A stretch of DNA of 64,000 bases from Stenotrophomonas sp. UBA7346 (GCA_002471015.1 DKPB01000055.1:62001-126000); one strand, 5' to 3'; shown: positions 8,629 through 16,884, counted from the stretch's first letter. A program made the numbers and translations. The notes: generated from the sequence alone by a model not told the origin.

Positions 8629-9576
8629 TCATTCCTCTTCCACAGTGGATTTTTCGATGTCGGCCTTGATCAGAAAGCTTTGGGCCACCACCACTCGTTC
8701 ACCCGCCTTGAGCCCTTCCAGCACTTCGGCGCGTTCGGCGTCACGGCGCCCCAGCTTGATCGGCCGGGTGTGGTACGTCTCGCCCTGCTGCACGTAGACA
8801 ACGTCCTGGTCCTGTGCGGTCTGCAGGGCGGTGATCGGAACCACCAGCGACGCCGATTGGCGATCCACGGTGACCCGCGCCTTGACCGCTGAACCCGGCC
8901 GCCACAGCCCATCGGTGTTAGCCACGGTGGCGCGGGCAATAGTGCTTTGGCTGGCAGTAGCGGTGCCGGGCAGGACGCGCTCCAATGTGGTCTGCGCCGT
9001 GACGCCATCGCTCAAGCGGGTGACCGTCACTGGCACGCCGGCACCGATGTGCTGGGCGTCGGCGCCGAAGATGTGCAGGTCCACCCACAGCGTGGACAGG
9101 TCGGCTACCTCGAACAGCGGGGCGCCCTCAGGCGCCGACATGCCCACGGCGGCCGTACGCGCCATGACCACGCCATTGATCGGCGCGGTAACGGTGTAGG
9201 TGGTCAGGCTGAGGTTGCTCTCCACTGTCGCGAGCACCTGGCCGGTGCGTACCTGGTCACCCACGCCCACTCGCACGGAACGGACCGGTCCGGGGAAGCG
9301 TGCAGTGACCTGCGCGATGCGCCCATCGATTGGGGTCAACAGCCCTTGCACCTCATGCTCATCGGCAATCTCACCGGGTCCAGCCGGCGCGACTTGGATT
9401 CCCGCCGCCTGCGCAGCTTTGGCCGCGATCTCGGTTTCCAGCGGCGCTTCCTCGTGCTCGCCGTGCTCTTCGCCCTCAGCGGCTTGGCCTCCTTCGGATG
9501 CTTCGTTGGGGGTCGACGCGTTGCAGGCCGCCAGCATCAGGGCCATGCCCAGTGCAGTCCAGGAAAAGCGGTTCAT
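8629..9576 (-). CDS. czcB: CzcB-type periplasmic adaptor of the metal RND pump
   Basis: This is a membrane-fusion protein of about 315 residues linking CzcA to the outer-membrane channel. The ATG at 9576 overlaps the czcC stop (ATGA). A lipoprotein signal follows (ALGMALMLAAC), so it is probably lipid-anchored. A short charged/His patch (GEEHGEHEEAP) after the lipobox may bind metal. The lipoyl/barrel-sandwich core is seen as IDGRIAQVTARFPG through GDQVRTGQVLATVES, then PINGVVMARTAAVG. A start further upstream at 9726 would add 50 residues out of character with the family and bury the lipobox. Confidence 0.9.
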   Translation of the reverse strand: MNRFSWTALGMALMLAACNASTPNEASEGGQAAEGEEHGEHEEAPLETEIAAKAAQAAGIQVAPAGPGEIADEHEVQGLLTPIDGRIAQVTARFPGPVRSVRVGVGDQVRTGQVLATVESNLSLTTYTVTAPINGVVMARTAAVGMSAPEGAPLFEVADLSTLWVDLHIFGADAQHIGAGVPVTVTRLSDGVTAQTTLERVLPGTATASQSTIARATVANTDGLWRPGSAVKARVTVDRQSASLVVPITALQTAQDQDVVYVQQGETYHTRPIKLGRRDAERAEVLEGLKAGERVVVAQSFLIKADIEKSTVEEE

Positions 9577-10850
9577 GGGGTCTCTCCAGTGGAAGCGGCA
9601 GCCGGCGGCGCGACAAGCGCCTGGCCGGTCAGTCGTTGAATTTCGATCAGGGCGCGCTGCGCATCCAAGGCGACGTCCAGCTGTTGCTGGGCCATGGCGG
9701 TGCGTTCGGACTGCAACTGTGCCCATTCCAGGTAACTGATCGCCCCAGCACGATAGGCACGCTCAGCGGCCTGCTCGGCTCGAGCCAGCTTCGGCAACAC
9801 GTCGTCGTGCAGGCGCGCCACCTCGGCCTGTGCCACGGTGTAGCGGCCATGGGCTTCGACCAGCGTGGAGTACAGCGACAGGCCCTTGGCCTCGCGCTCG
9901 ATCGTCAGGACCTGCAGCTCGGCTTCGCCGGCTCGAATCTCTGGCTGTGCGCGGCTGCGGCTGCCCAGCGGCATGGATAAGCTGGCGACCAGCGCGGTGT
10001 CATCGGTCTCCTGTAGTCGGCGCACTCCGAGCTGCCAGGACAGGTCCGGTGAGACCGCTGAACGCGCCAGCTGCAGTCGTGCCTGCGCGATCCGGCGGGC
10101 GTCGGCAAACTGCGCCAATTCCGGAGTCCGTTCCAACTCATCGGCCAGCGTCTGCATGGAGGCGATCGCCGGCAGGGCCATCGGATCGGCCGGGACCACT
10201 TCGAAGGTGGGAGTACGTTCGCCCCACAAAGCAGCCAGATGCTGACGAGCAGCGAGTCGCTGTTGCTCGGCCCGATCACGCGTCAGCTCGGCCCGCGCAA
10301 GCGCTGCCTCCGCGGTGAGCAGCACCGACTCGGGTGAAGCGCCGGCCTGCAGGCGCTGCCTGGCGACGGCCACAGTTCGCTGGCGCTGGCTAACATCGAT
10401 GTCCGCTAGGTTGCGTTGCCGGTCGGCACCAACGACAGCCAAGTAGCGCTGCGCCGTCTCGGCTAGCAAGTCCAGGCGCCCGGTCTCGCGCTGCACGGCC
10501 AACGCATCAATCCGGCTTTGTGCCAAGGTACGGCGGGCGTCGAGCTTGCCGCCGCGCTCCAGCACCGAACTCAGGCTCAAGGTCAACTCGGCGCTGTCCA
10601 AGCCACCGGCCGCGCCGGTGCCCAGCGCGTTTTCGACCTCGGCACCGAGCGTCCACGGTGGGCGCTGTACCGCCTTATCTCGCTCGGCAGCGAGGACAGT
10701 GGCTCGCGCATCGACCAGACGCAGTTCGGGGTGGGTTTGGGCTACGCGTGCGAAGGCATCGTCCAAGGTCATCAATTCGGCCGCCGCAGCAGGCATCGCT
10801 GCTGTACCCGTTAACAGCAACGCGGCCAAGGCCGCCCATCGCATAGACAT
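9573..10850 (-). CDS. czcC: CzcC/TolC-type outer membrane factor
   Basis: This 425-residue outer-membrane efflux protein begins with a cleavable signal peptide (ALAALLLTGTAAMPAAAA) followed by the OEP repeat start (LDDAFARVAQTHPEL). Long helical segments rich in Ala, Arg, Glu and Gln occur twice, as expected of the TolC fold with its two OEP repeats. The ATG at 10850 has CGGAG eight bases upstream. It is first in the czcCBA gene order and is separated from the upstream CDF gene by 203 bases in which I see no strong promoter, so read-through from the MerR-controlled promoter is likely. Confidence 0.9.
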   Translation of the reverse strand: MSMRWAALAALLLTGTAAMPAAAAELMTLDDAFARVAQTHPELRLVDARATVLAAERDKAVQRPPWTLGAEVENALGTGAAGGLDSAELTLSLSSVLERGGKLDARRTLAQSRIDALAVQRETGRLDLLAETAQRYLAVVGADRQRNLADIDVSQRQRTVAVARQRLQAGASPESVLLTAEAALARAELTRDRAEQQRLAARQHLAALWGERTPTFEVVPADPMALPAIASMQTLADELERTPELAQFADARRIAQARLQLARSAVSPDLSWQLGVRRLQETDDTALVASLSMPLGSRSRAQPEIRAGEAELQVLTIEREAKGLSLYSTLVEAHGRYTVAQAEVARLHDDVLPKLARAEQAAERAYRAGAISYLEWAQLQSERTAMAQQQLDVALDAQRALIEIQRLTGQALVAPPAAASTGETP

Positions 10851-11053
10851 GGAAGTACTCCGAGGGTTCTTGAGATCACACGGATCGGCCTGCGCCTACA
10901 TGCGTCATCCGGCAATTGCCGGTCGAAAGGGCGCGACCTGATGCTCATACGAATCCGCACGCGTTTCGGTCTCGATTGGAGGCAAAGACCGGCCGACAGC
11001 CAATTGCGCCAGCGGCAACCAGCGCAGGGAAAATCCCAGCTGTCCGCCCGCGG

Positions 11054-11671
11054 TCATGCAGGGGTCTTGCGCGCGTCTGCGCGTGCCCGCCGCGCGTCGC
11101 CCAATATTTCAAAGGCTTCCTTCATCACGTAGAGGCCGATAAGGGCACCGATTACGAAATCCGGATATGGACTGGCCAGCCACCACACCAGTAGGCCCGC
11201 CAGGATCACGCCCACGTTGGCTACCACATCGGCTCGGGTGAAAAGCCACGTTGCCCGCAGATGTACTTCGCCAGCCTTCAGTGGCGCCAACATGCGTAGG
11301 ACCGCCAGATTGACCACTAGCGACAATAGGGCCGTACCGATCATCCACCCGCTTACCGGTTCAGCCCCGTGGAGTACGCGGCGGCCGACCTCGACCAGCA
11401 CTCCAACGCCCAGAATCAGCAGCACGCTACCGCTGACCCAAGCAGCGTTGGCCTTGAAGCGCGCCGTCCGACCGATAGCGACCAACCCAATGGCGTAGGC
11501 CGTGGCGTCGGAGAGCATGTCCAGTGCGTCGGCAAGCAAGCCCGTGGAATGGGCGATCCAGCCGGCGATGCCGCCAATCACAGCCATTGCAGCGTTCAGG
11601 GCCAGAGCGATCCACAGCACGCGCCGTTCCTGCGCGTTCTTTGCCTCGTGGTGGCAGCCACAATCACTCAT
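11054..11671 (-). CDS. Cation diffusion facilitator lacking the C-terminal dimer domain
   Basis: This is a metal/proton antiporter of about 205 residues. Its N-terminus MSDCGCHHEAKN is Cys/His-rich and may bind metal. The membrane region has the CDF signature HSTGLLADALDMLSDA (the Asp residues are transport-site ligands) and a second acidic site in FTRADVVANVGVI. The protein ends 20-30 residues after the last membrane helix, so the usual cytoplasmic ZT_dimer domain is absent. A matching free-standing domain is encoded at the far end of the operon. The start at 11671 is chosen because the predicted transcription start (~11726) lies downstream of the alternative ATG at 11731. Confidence 0.88.
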   Translation of the reverse strand: MSDCGCHHEAKNAQERRVLWIALALNAAMAVIGGIAGWIAHSTGLLADALDMLSDATAYAIGLVAIGRTARFKANAAWVSGSVLLILGVGVLVEVGRRVLHGAEPVSGWMIGTALLSLVVNLAVLRMLAPLKAGEVHLRATWLFTRADVVANVGVILAGLLVWWLASPYPDFVIGALIGLYVMKEAFEILGDARRARADARKTPA

Positions 11672-11732
11672 CGGATCTTCTCCATCGCAGGGAGCCGTGC
11701 CGGCGCGGTCCGCTGGCATGGCAGGGTCCATG

Positions 11733-11763
11733 AGGGTAAAGTCCGTAGCAACTACGGAGTCAA
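11733..11763 (-). promoter_or_regulatory. MerR-type promoter/operator of the metal-resistance operon
   Basis: On the minus strand, TTGACT (11763-11758) and TACCCT (11738-11733) are separated by 19 bases, the over-long spacer characteristic of MerR-activated promoters. The spacer carries a near-perfect dyad (11740-11760, AGTCCGTAGCA/ACTACGGAGT). Its sequence resembles CadR/PbrR/ZntR operators. It faces the CDF-czcCBA operon and lies 12 bases upstream of the regulator gene, so it should also autoregulate that gene. Confidence 0.82.
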
Positions 11764-11774
11764 GCCTACTACTA

Positions 11775-12209
11775 ATGAAAATCAGTGACGCTGCCGCCGC
11801 CAGCGGGTGCCATCTGGAGACGATCCGCTATTACGAGCGTATCGGCTTGCTCCCGAGGCCGGCACGATCAGGCAATGGTTACCGGGTCTACGGAGTGCCG
11901 GACATTGAGCGCCTGCGCTTCATTGCCCGCGGTCGGGACTTGGGTTTCAGCCTGGAAGAGGTTCGTAGCCTGCTGCAGCTGGCCGGCGACGAGGGCCTGT
12001 CGTGCGTGGATGTGGATCGTCTGGCCCGCAGCCACTTGTCCGACATTCGCGCCCGGATGGCAGACTTGCAACGTATGGCCAACGAGCTGGAGCGGGTAAT
12101 CGCCAGTTGTCACGGCGGACAGCGAGCTGAGTGCACCATCCTATCGACGCTGCGCCGGCCGGCTTCCGAGGACTCCTTACGCGAGGGATCGAGCAAGAGC
12201 GCTTCCTAG
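11775..12209 (+). CDS. MerR-family metal-responsive regulator (CadR/PbrR/ZntR type)
   Basis: The protein has 144 residues. The N-terminal winged HTH is seen in KISDAAAASGCHLETIRYYE and RIGLLPRPARSGNGYRVYG, followed by a dimerisation helix. Metal-ligand candidates are Cys77, Cys112 and Cys120, with His113 next to Cys112. Cys77 is the signature of divalent-metal (Cd/Pb/Zn) sensors as opposed to monovalent CueR-type sensors. It is transcribed divergently from the CDF-czc operon across the 19-bp-spacer promoter and is the obvious regulator of that operon. In-frame starts upstream of 11775 would overlap the operator and the CDF gene, so the ATG at 11775 is used. Confidence 0.9.
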   Translation: MKISDAAAASGCHLETIRYYERIGLLPRPARSGNGYRVYGVPDIERLRFIARGRDLGFSLEEVRSLLQLAGDEGLSCVDVDRLARSHLSDIRARMADLQRMANELERVIASCHGGQRAECTILSTLRRPASEDSLREGSSKSAS

Positions 12210-12260
12210 GCGCCCACGGTCCAAAACCTATGCCTTCCTCAGTCCGACCGGTCGACGGTG

Positions 12261-12836
12261 TCAGTTGCCTGCAGTCTGGCTGCCCGGACCTGGACTCCAG
12301 GCGCGTATGAAGTCCTCCTGCTCACGCGTCTCGATCGCACCCGTCCTGACCTGACGAACCATGCTCATGGCCTGCTCACCAGTGGCAGCCGTGCCTGTTT
12401 CTAACAGCAACAAGCACGCTACGGTGCCAGCTCGTCCTAGCCCCCCCTTACAATGCACAACTGCGCGGCTTCCGAGCAACAATTCATGACTGAGCGCTGG
12501 GCCCAGCTCGCTCCATGCCTTCAAGAATGAACTGTTCGGCGCTGCGCCGTCTACGATTGGAAGTCCGTACCACTTGATTCCCTGCGCCATCGCCCGCTCT
12601 GGCAGCGCGGCAATCCTAAGCTCATCGAATTCCCATGGCTCAATCAGGGAGATCAGGTACCCAGCGCCCCACTGGCGAATCGCGCAAAGGTCCACGTCAA
12701 TGTCACGGCTCCATGGCCCCGTCATCGCGGCCTTCTGAAACTTCCCTGGCGCGAAAGTTACACCTACTGCGCCGCCACTGACTCCGACAGCGATCGTGGC
12801 GATATGCAGAGGATGTGTGTGACTAGTTCTGAACAT
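12261..12836 (-). CDS. Cysteine-dependent protein phosphatase (DSP/CDKN3-like)
   Basis: This 191-residue protein has the Cx5R phosphatase loop HCKGGLGRAGT near residue 128, preceded by a general-acid region (WYGLPIVDGAAP). It is a cytosolic protein-tyrosine or dual-specificity phosphatase fold similar to the bacterial CDKN3-like group. No signal peptide is visible. It is convergent with the MerR gene (about 50 bases apart) and divergent from the HAD phosphatase gene. The substrate is unknown. Two phosphatases side by side in an island suggest a link, but this is context only. Confidence 0.8.
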   Translation of the reverse strand: MFRTSHTHPLHIATIAVGVSGGAVGVTFAPGKFQKAAMTGPWSRDIDVDLCAIRQWGAGYLISLIEPWEFDELRIAALPERAMAQGIKWYGLPIVDGAAPNSSFLKAWSELGPALSHELLLGSRAVVHCKGGLGRAGTVACLLLLETGTAATGEQAMSMVRQVRTGAIETREQEDFIRAWSPGPGSQTAGN

Positions 12837-12996
12837 TGTCGATCCCTCATCGCGGCAACAAAGAGAGCCGCAGCGCAGCGGCGATCACCCATGGCTCCTA
12901 TGCCGATCCTTGAGCTAAACATTCCAGCCGACCAAGTGGTGCCGCCCTGCCGAGCAGCACAGCAAAGGTGATCCTTTTGTCAGTTGCAGGCAACAA

Positions 12997-13063
12997 GTAC
13001 CAGTAGGCTCACGCTGCATGCGTACCAGTAGGCTCACGCTGCATGTGCACCAGTAGGCTCACG
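12997..13063 (+). repeat. Three 25-bp tandem iterons upstream of the HAD gene
   Basis: The unit ACCAGTAGGCTCACGCTGCA occurs with a period of exactly 25 bases, at 12997-13020, 13022-13045 and, truncated, 13047-13063. The first two copies are identical over 24 bases. The array ends 61 bases before the HAD start codon. The rest of the divergent gap (12837-13124) shows no gene. Possible roles are an operator for the antitoxin-like C-terminal part of the HAD protein, or a recombination remnant. Confidence 0.8.
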
Positions 13064-13124
13064 TGTTGGACAGCGAGAGTGTCCAGGAGCAAGGTGTACA
13101 CACGCTCCTCGCTAGAGACAACAC

Positions 13125-14084
13125 ATGAAGCCGAGCATTCTGGCATTGGACCTCGAAGGGACACTCATTTCCAATGCGATAAGCCAGATTCCAAGACCCG
13201 GCCTCTGTCGGTTCTTGGAGGACGTCCGATCGCACTTCAGTCAGCTCATGATGTTTACGACTGTGCCGGAAGAGCGCTTTCGCAGCATTGCCGATCTGTT
13301 GGTTCGTGAAGGAAGCGCGCCTCCGTGGTTCGCGAGCATTGAATACATCCATTGGACGGGCAGCACGAAGGATCTACGGCTAGCCACACCAAAATTAGGC
13401 GCGGCCTTGCTGCTTGATGATCATCGCCCCTATGTACACCCAGGACAGGAGCATCTGTGGGTTCAGATACCTCTGTTTGCGTCTCCCTACCCGTCAGAGG
13501 ACGAGGGATTAGCGATCGCGCTTCGACTCCTGCTTGATCGCATCCACGCAACGGGCAATTTCACTGAAGCATCTCTCCAAGAACAGCTAAAACCACAGGC
13601 AGAAGCAACGGGCGCACCACGGCGTTCCGACGCCTGCTCATCGGCCCAGAAGATCCTGTCCGACGCCGCCGTCAGGAGAGATGAACTTGCCGCACAGTGG
13701 CATAGCGCCGCCGAAGTCAGTTCACAGCTCGGTCCGTCGTTGACCAATGGTAGCGGCCTAGCAGGTCAGCTGCGAAGAGCCGGCCAGCTACTTGGGGTCT
13801 ATGTAACGAAGCCTGTGCCCTGCTATCGCTACCCAGACTGGCAGTTTGGTGAAAACGGCGAGCCCGTTGAATATTTGGCAGAAATCCTGTCAGCACTGCG
13901 TGCAATCGGTCATTTCGAGATCGAGCCGTACGGGCAACTTCACAGCACCGGATGGCGTGAGGCAGAGTGGTTTCTCTCACCGCACGCTCTGCTCAACGGC
14001 ATGCCACCTGCCGAAGCCCTCAGCTCTGAACCGGCTCGCGTGCTGCGGGCGGCCCGTACCGAGTTCGGGCAAGGAGAGTCATAG
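13125..14084 (+). CDS. HAD phosphatase (FCP1/NIF-like) fused to an antitoxin-like C-terminal domain
   Basis: The protein has 319 residues. Residues 1-~140 are a HAD domain with the catalytic motif DLEGTL (Asp9, D-x-E-G-T), motif II near MMFTTVPEE and the late acidic motif LLLDDHRPYV. It resembles NLI-interacting-factor/FCP1-type phosphatases. After a linker (~150-185), residues ~185-319 form a second region: an HTH-like SAAEVSSQLGPS and RRAGQLLGVYV, then YRYPDWQF, and WFLSPHALLNGMPPAEAL. It resembles the DNA-binding and DUF2384-like part of MbcA/Xre antitoxin relatives. The combination is unusual; I do not know a named family with it. The function is not assigned beyond probable phosphatase plus DNA- or toxin-binding module. 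Confidence 0.7.
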   Translation: MKPSILALDLEGTLISNAISQIPRPGLCRFLEDVRSHFSQLMMFTTVPEERFRSIADLLVREGSAPPWFASIEYIHWTGSTKDLRLATPKLGAALLLDDHRPYVHPGQEHLWVQIPLFASPYPSEDEGLAIALRLLLDRIHATGNFTEASLQEQLKPQAEATGAPRRSDACSSAQKILSDAAVRRDELAAQWHSAAEVSSQLGPSLTNGSGLAGQLRRAGQLLGVYVTKPVPCYRYPDWQFGENGEPVEYLAEILSALRAIGHFEIEPYGQLHSTGWREAEWFLSPHALLNGMPPAEALSSEPARVLRAARTEFGQGES

Positions 14085-14296
14085 CGTCCCCCTCTGAAGT
14101 GTTGAGAAAAATATAGGATTGAGGTCAGTGGGCACTCTTTCTCACCCAAATTTTCCATTTGGTAGAATAAATGGTGCTATCCATGGTGAATGAGTTCCTA
14201 GAAAGGCAGTGTTTTAGAGAGATGCCTAGTAATGAGGTATGCACAACATGTGTGCACAACCGTTCTGATTTTTTGTAGTGCAACGATGCAGATAGA
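14085..14296. other. AT-rich gene-less tract, candidate small-RNA region or island edge
   Basis: This ~210-base stretch is clearly more AT-rich than its surroundings and has no convincing frame. It contains a TAGAAT box and a near-palindrome TGCACAACATGTGTGCA, and it runs straight into the strong terminator at 14297-14337. It could encode a small RNA ending there, be a long 3' UTR of the HAD gene, or mark the right end of the island. Confidence 0.4.
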
Positions 14297-14337
14297 CCCC
14301 GGTAAGCCAAGTGGCTTACCGGGGTTTTCTTTTTTCA
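14297..14337 (+). terminator. Strong intrinsic terminator
   Basis: A 12-bp perfect stem (CCCCGGTAAGCC / GGCTTACCGGGG) with a 4-base loop is followed by TTTTCTTTTTT on the plus strand. It stops transcription coming from the left; there is no U-tract on the minus side. Confidence 0.9.
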
Positions 14338-14433
14338 CGCGCCTGCAACGGGACCTGCTCGCATCACCAGTGGCTCAGCAAGCGTCGTTGCGCGGCGAAC
14401 CAGGGCCGCGCCCGGGATTGCTTGCGTGGCGGG

Positions 14434-14727
14434 TCATTGCTGCTCGCTGCTGGACTGGGCGGCAGGCAGATGCCCGCGCAGGTAGTCCGCGCCGGTCTGG
14501 ATGACCTTGGCCGGATCACGGGGCTGGTCGTGTTCGATGATGTACCAGCGCACGCCGGCGGCCTGCGCGGCTGGCAGGAGCGCAGGCCAATCCAGCACCC
14601 CCTGGCCTACCGCAGCGAAGCCGCCTTCGTCTTCGCCCTGGCCTTTGGCGGTATTGTCTTTGGCATGCACCGCGAATACATGGCCGCGGAGTTTGACCAG
14701 CATCGCCACCGGGTCCAGGCGGACGAC
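14434..14727 (-). pseudogene. Truncated 3' end of a sugar phosphate isomerase/epimerase
   Basis: The minus-strand frame encodes only the C-terminal ~97 residues of the AP-endonuclease-like isomerase/epimerase family: LDPVAMLVKLRGHVFAVHAKDN, then GGFAAVGQGVLDW and RWYIIEHDQP. HAKD, VGQG and EHD are the usual late metal-site motifs. The rest of the gene is missing: homology stops near 14727, where the promoter region of the S9 peptidase begins. It is a remnant, not a functional enzyme. Confidence 0.75.
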
Positions 14728-14733
14728 TATAAT
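14728..14733 (+). promoter_or_regulatory. Perfect -10 box (TATAAT) upstream of the S9 peptidase
   Basis: TATAAT lies 42 bases before the ATG at 14775, exactly where homology to the truncated isomerase ends. No good -35 is visible at normal spacing, so the call is tentative. Confidence 0.4.
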
Positions 14734-14774
14734 GGACCAATGCGGGCCGGACGCCCGTTCATGGGGTGGGCTTG

Positions 14775-16733
14775 ATGCGGATGATGAAGCTGTGGATGGC
14801 CTTGCTGCTGTCCTGTTGTTCGGCCAGCAGCTGGGCTGCCGTGGATCTGGGGCAGTTCGTCCGCAAGGACGAGTTCAACGACATCAAGCTGTCGCCCTCA
14901 GGCAAGTATTACGCGGCGACCGTGCCGCTTGAAGACAAGACCGCTCTTGTCATTTTCGCCCGCGATGGCAATAAACAATCCGGGGTGTTCATGCCTGGGC
15001 GCAATGCGCATGTGAACAGCTTTGATTGGGTGAGCGACGAGCGGGTATTGATTGGGCTTGCTGAGAAGTTCGGCCTGTTGGACCAGCCGCGCTTGACTGG
15101 TGAGTTGTACGCCATCAATGCCGATGGCGGGAAGGCCGAGTTGCTGGTGGGGTTCCGTGTGCAGGGCAATGGGCCCGGTACGCGTATCCAGCCCAAGAAG
15201 GTTGAAAGCATCGCGGCATTTCTGGTGGATACGCTGCCTGCCGAAGACCGCAACGTGGTGGTTGCTACCTGGCCATTGGGTTCGATGGAGCCATTCACCC
15301 GCGCGGAGAAGATGGACGTCAATAGCGGCCGCCGGACCACGGCCGCGATTGCACCGGTGCGCAATGCCAGTTTTGCCACGGACAATGACGGCGAGGTGCG
15401 TCTGGCGGTGGGATCTGGCATGGACAATGTCAGCAAGCTTTATTACCGCGACGCTGCAGGTGCCGAATGGCGATTGATCAACGATCAGAATGCGTTTGGT
15501 CGCATCGAGGAACCCTTGGGATTCTCGGTAGACAACAGCGTGGTCTATCTGCGGGTGCGGGGTGACGGGCAAGGGCCGGACAGCATCGTGGCCTGGAATC
15601 CCGCCACCAATGTGCGTACCACGGTGCTGCGCGACGCCGCCGCCGACCCCTGGTCCATCATTTACCGGAACGGCACCCGCGTGCCTGTCGGTTCGCTGGT
15701 GATGGATGGGCGCCACCGCAGTGTGTTCTTCGATGAGACGGCACCCGAAGTGCGTTTGTACCGTAGCCTGGAAGCTGCTTTCCCCGGGCAGTCGGTGCGT
15801 ATCACCTCCAGCACCAGGGATGGCCACCTGCTGTTGGTGAAAGTGTGGTCTGGCAGCAATCCTGGGGATTTCTATCTGTATGACCCGGCCGCCAGGAAGC
15901 TGGAATTCCTGGTTGCCAGCGGTAGCTGGGTAGATCCGGACGCCGCTGCAGTGGTGGAACCGTTCCACTTCACCGCGCGCGATGGATTGAAGATCCACGG
16001 TTACCTCACCAAGCCCCGCGGCGTCAGTGGTCCCCGCCCGATGGTGCTGATGCCGCACGGCGGGCCCTATGGCATCTACGACCAGTGGCATTACGACAGT
16101 GATGTGCAGATGTTGGCGGCGGCAGGCTATACGGTGATGCAGGTGAACTATCGGGGCTCGGGCAACCATGGCTGGGCGTTCCGTCGTGCGGGTGCGCAAC
16201 AATGGGGTGGGACGATGCAGGACGATCTCACCGATGCCACCCGCTGGGCAATCCGCGAAGGTCAGGCCGATGCGGCCAAGGTGTGCATTTATGGCGCCAG
16301 CTACGGCGCTTATGCCGCCTTGATGGGCGCGGCGAAGGAGCCCGTGCTCTACCGCTGTGCGGCTGGCTATGTTGGTGTATACGACCTGCCGATGATGCAG
16401 CGCGGGGACATGCGAACAGCGCGCAGCCTGGGCAATTGGTCCAAGGACTGGGTGGGTGAGGATCCTGCTGCACTGGCAGCGGCTTCACCCAACAGGCTTG
16501 CCGAACGCATCAGGATTCCGGTGTTTCTAGCCGCTGGTGGCCAGGATGAGATCGCACCGATTGAACATACCCGGATGATGGAAGCGGCCTTGAGGAAAGC
16601 CGGTGTGCCGGTCGAGTCGCTGTATTTCAGTACCGAAGGGCACGGCTTCTATACCGAGCCGCATCAGCGCGAGTACTACAGCAGATTGTTGAGCTTTTTG
16701 TCGCAGCATCTGGGCGGTGAGAAGGCCAGGTAG
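14775..16733 (+). CDS. Secreted S9-family (prolyl oligopeptidase-like) peptidase
   Basis: The 652-residue protein has an N-terminal signal peptide (MRMMKLWMALLLSCCSASSWA). Residues ~30-400 form a beta-propeller-like region and the C-terminal third is an alpha/beta-hydrolase. The catalytic triad can be placed at Ser in GASYGAYAAL, Asp in AAGGQDEIAP and His in STEGHGFYTEPH. The oxyanion-region motif is MPHGGPYGIYDQW. It probably cleaves peptides in the periplasm or outside the cell. The ATG at 14775 gives the best signal peptide; a GTG at 14766 would add three residues. It stands alone and is convergent with the LysR gene. Confidence 0.88.
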   Translation: MRMMKLWMALLLSCCSASSWAAVDLGQFVRKDEFNDIKLSPSGKYYAATVPLEDKTALVIFARDGNKQSGVFMPGRNAHVNSFDWVSDERVLIGLAEKFGLLDQPRLTGELYAINADGGKAELLVGFRVQGNGPGTRIQPKKVESIAAFLVDTLPAEDRNVVVATWPLGSMEPFTRAEKMDVNSGRRTTAAIAPVRNASFATDNDGEVRLAVGSGMDNVSKLYYRDAAGAEWRLINDQNAFGRIEEPLGFSVDNSVVYLRVRGDGQGPDSIVAWNPATNVRTTVLRDAAADPWSIIYRNGTRVPVGSLVMDGRHRSVFFDETAPEVRLYRSLEAAFPGQSVRITSSTRDGHLLLVKVWSGSNPGDFYLYDPAARKLEFLVASGSWVDPDAAAVVEPFHFTARDGLKIHGYLTKPRGVSGPRPMVLMPHGGPYGIYDQWHYDSDVQMLAAAGYTVMQVNYRGSGNHGWAFRRAGAQQWGGTMQDDLTDATRWAIREGQADAAKVCIYGASYGAYAALMGAAKEPVLYRCAAGYVGVYDLPMMQRGDMRTARSLGNWSKDWVGEDPAALAAASPNRLAERIRIPVFLAAGGQDEIAPIEHTRMMEAALRKAGVPVESLYFSTEGHGFYTEPHQREYYSRLLSFLSQHLGGEKAR

Positions 16734-16884
16734 CCCCATCGGCGCGGCGTTTGCAGAGGGCTGACGCTCGTCTCCGCACGACGTCACCAGGTTGCGCTCT
16801 CATGGGCCTGCGTTGCGTGGGCCCCTGTAGCACCAGAACCTTGCAGGCTGCGTGGAAGCGCACGGTCAAAGTCGCAGCTGTCGC

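Noticed and set aside
12997..13063. Possible CRISPR array
   Set aside because: Repeats are directly adjacent with one-base joints and no spacers; no cas genes nearby.
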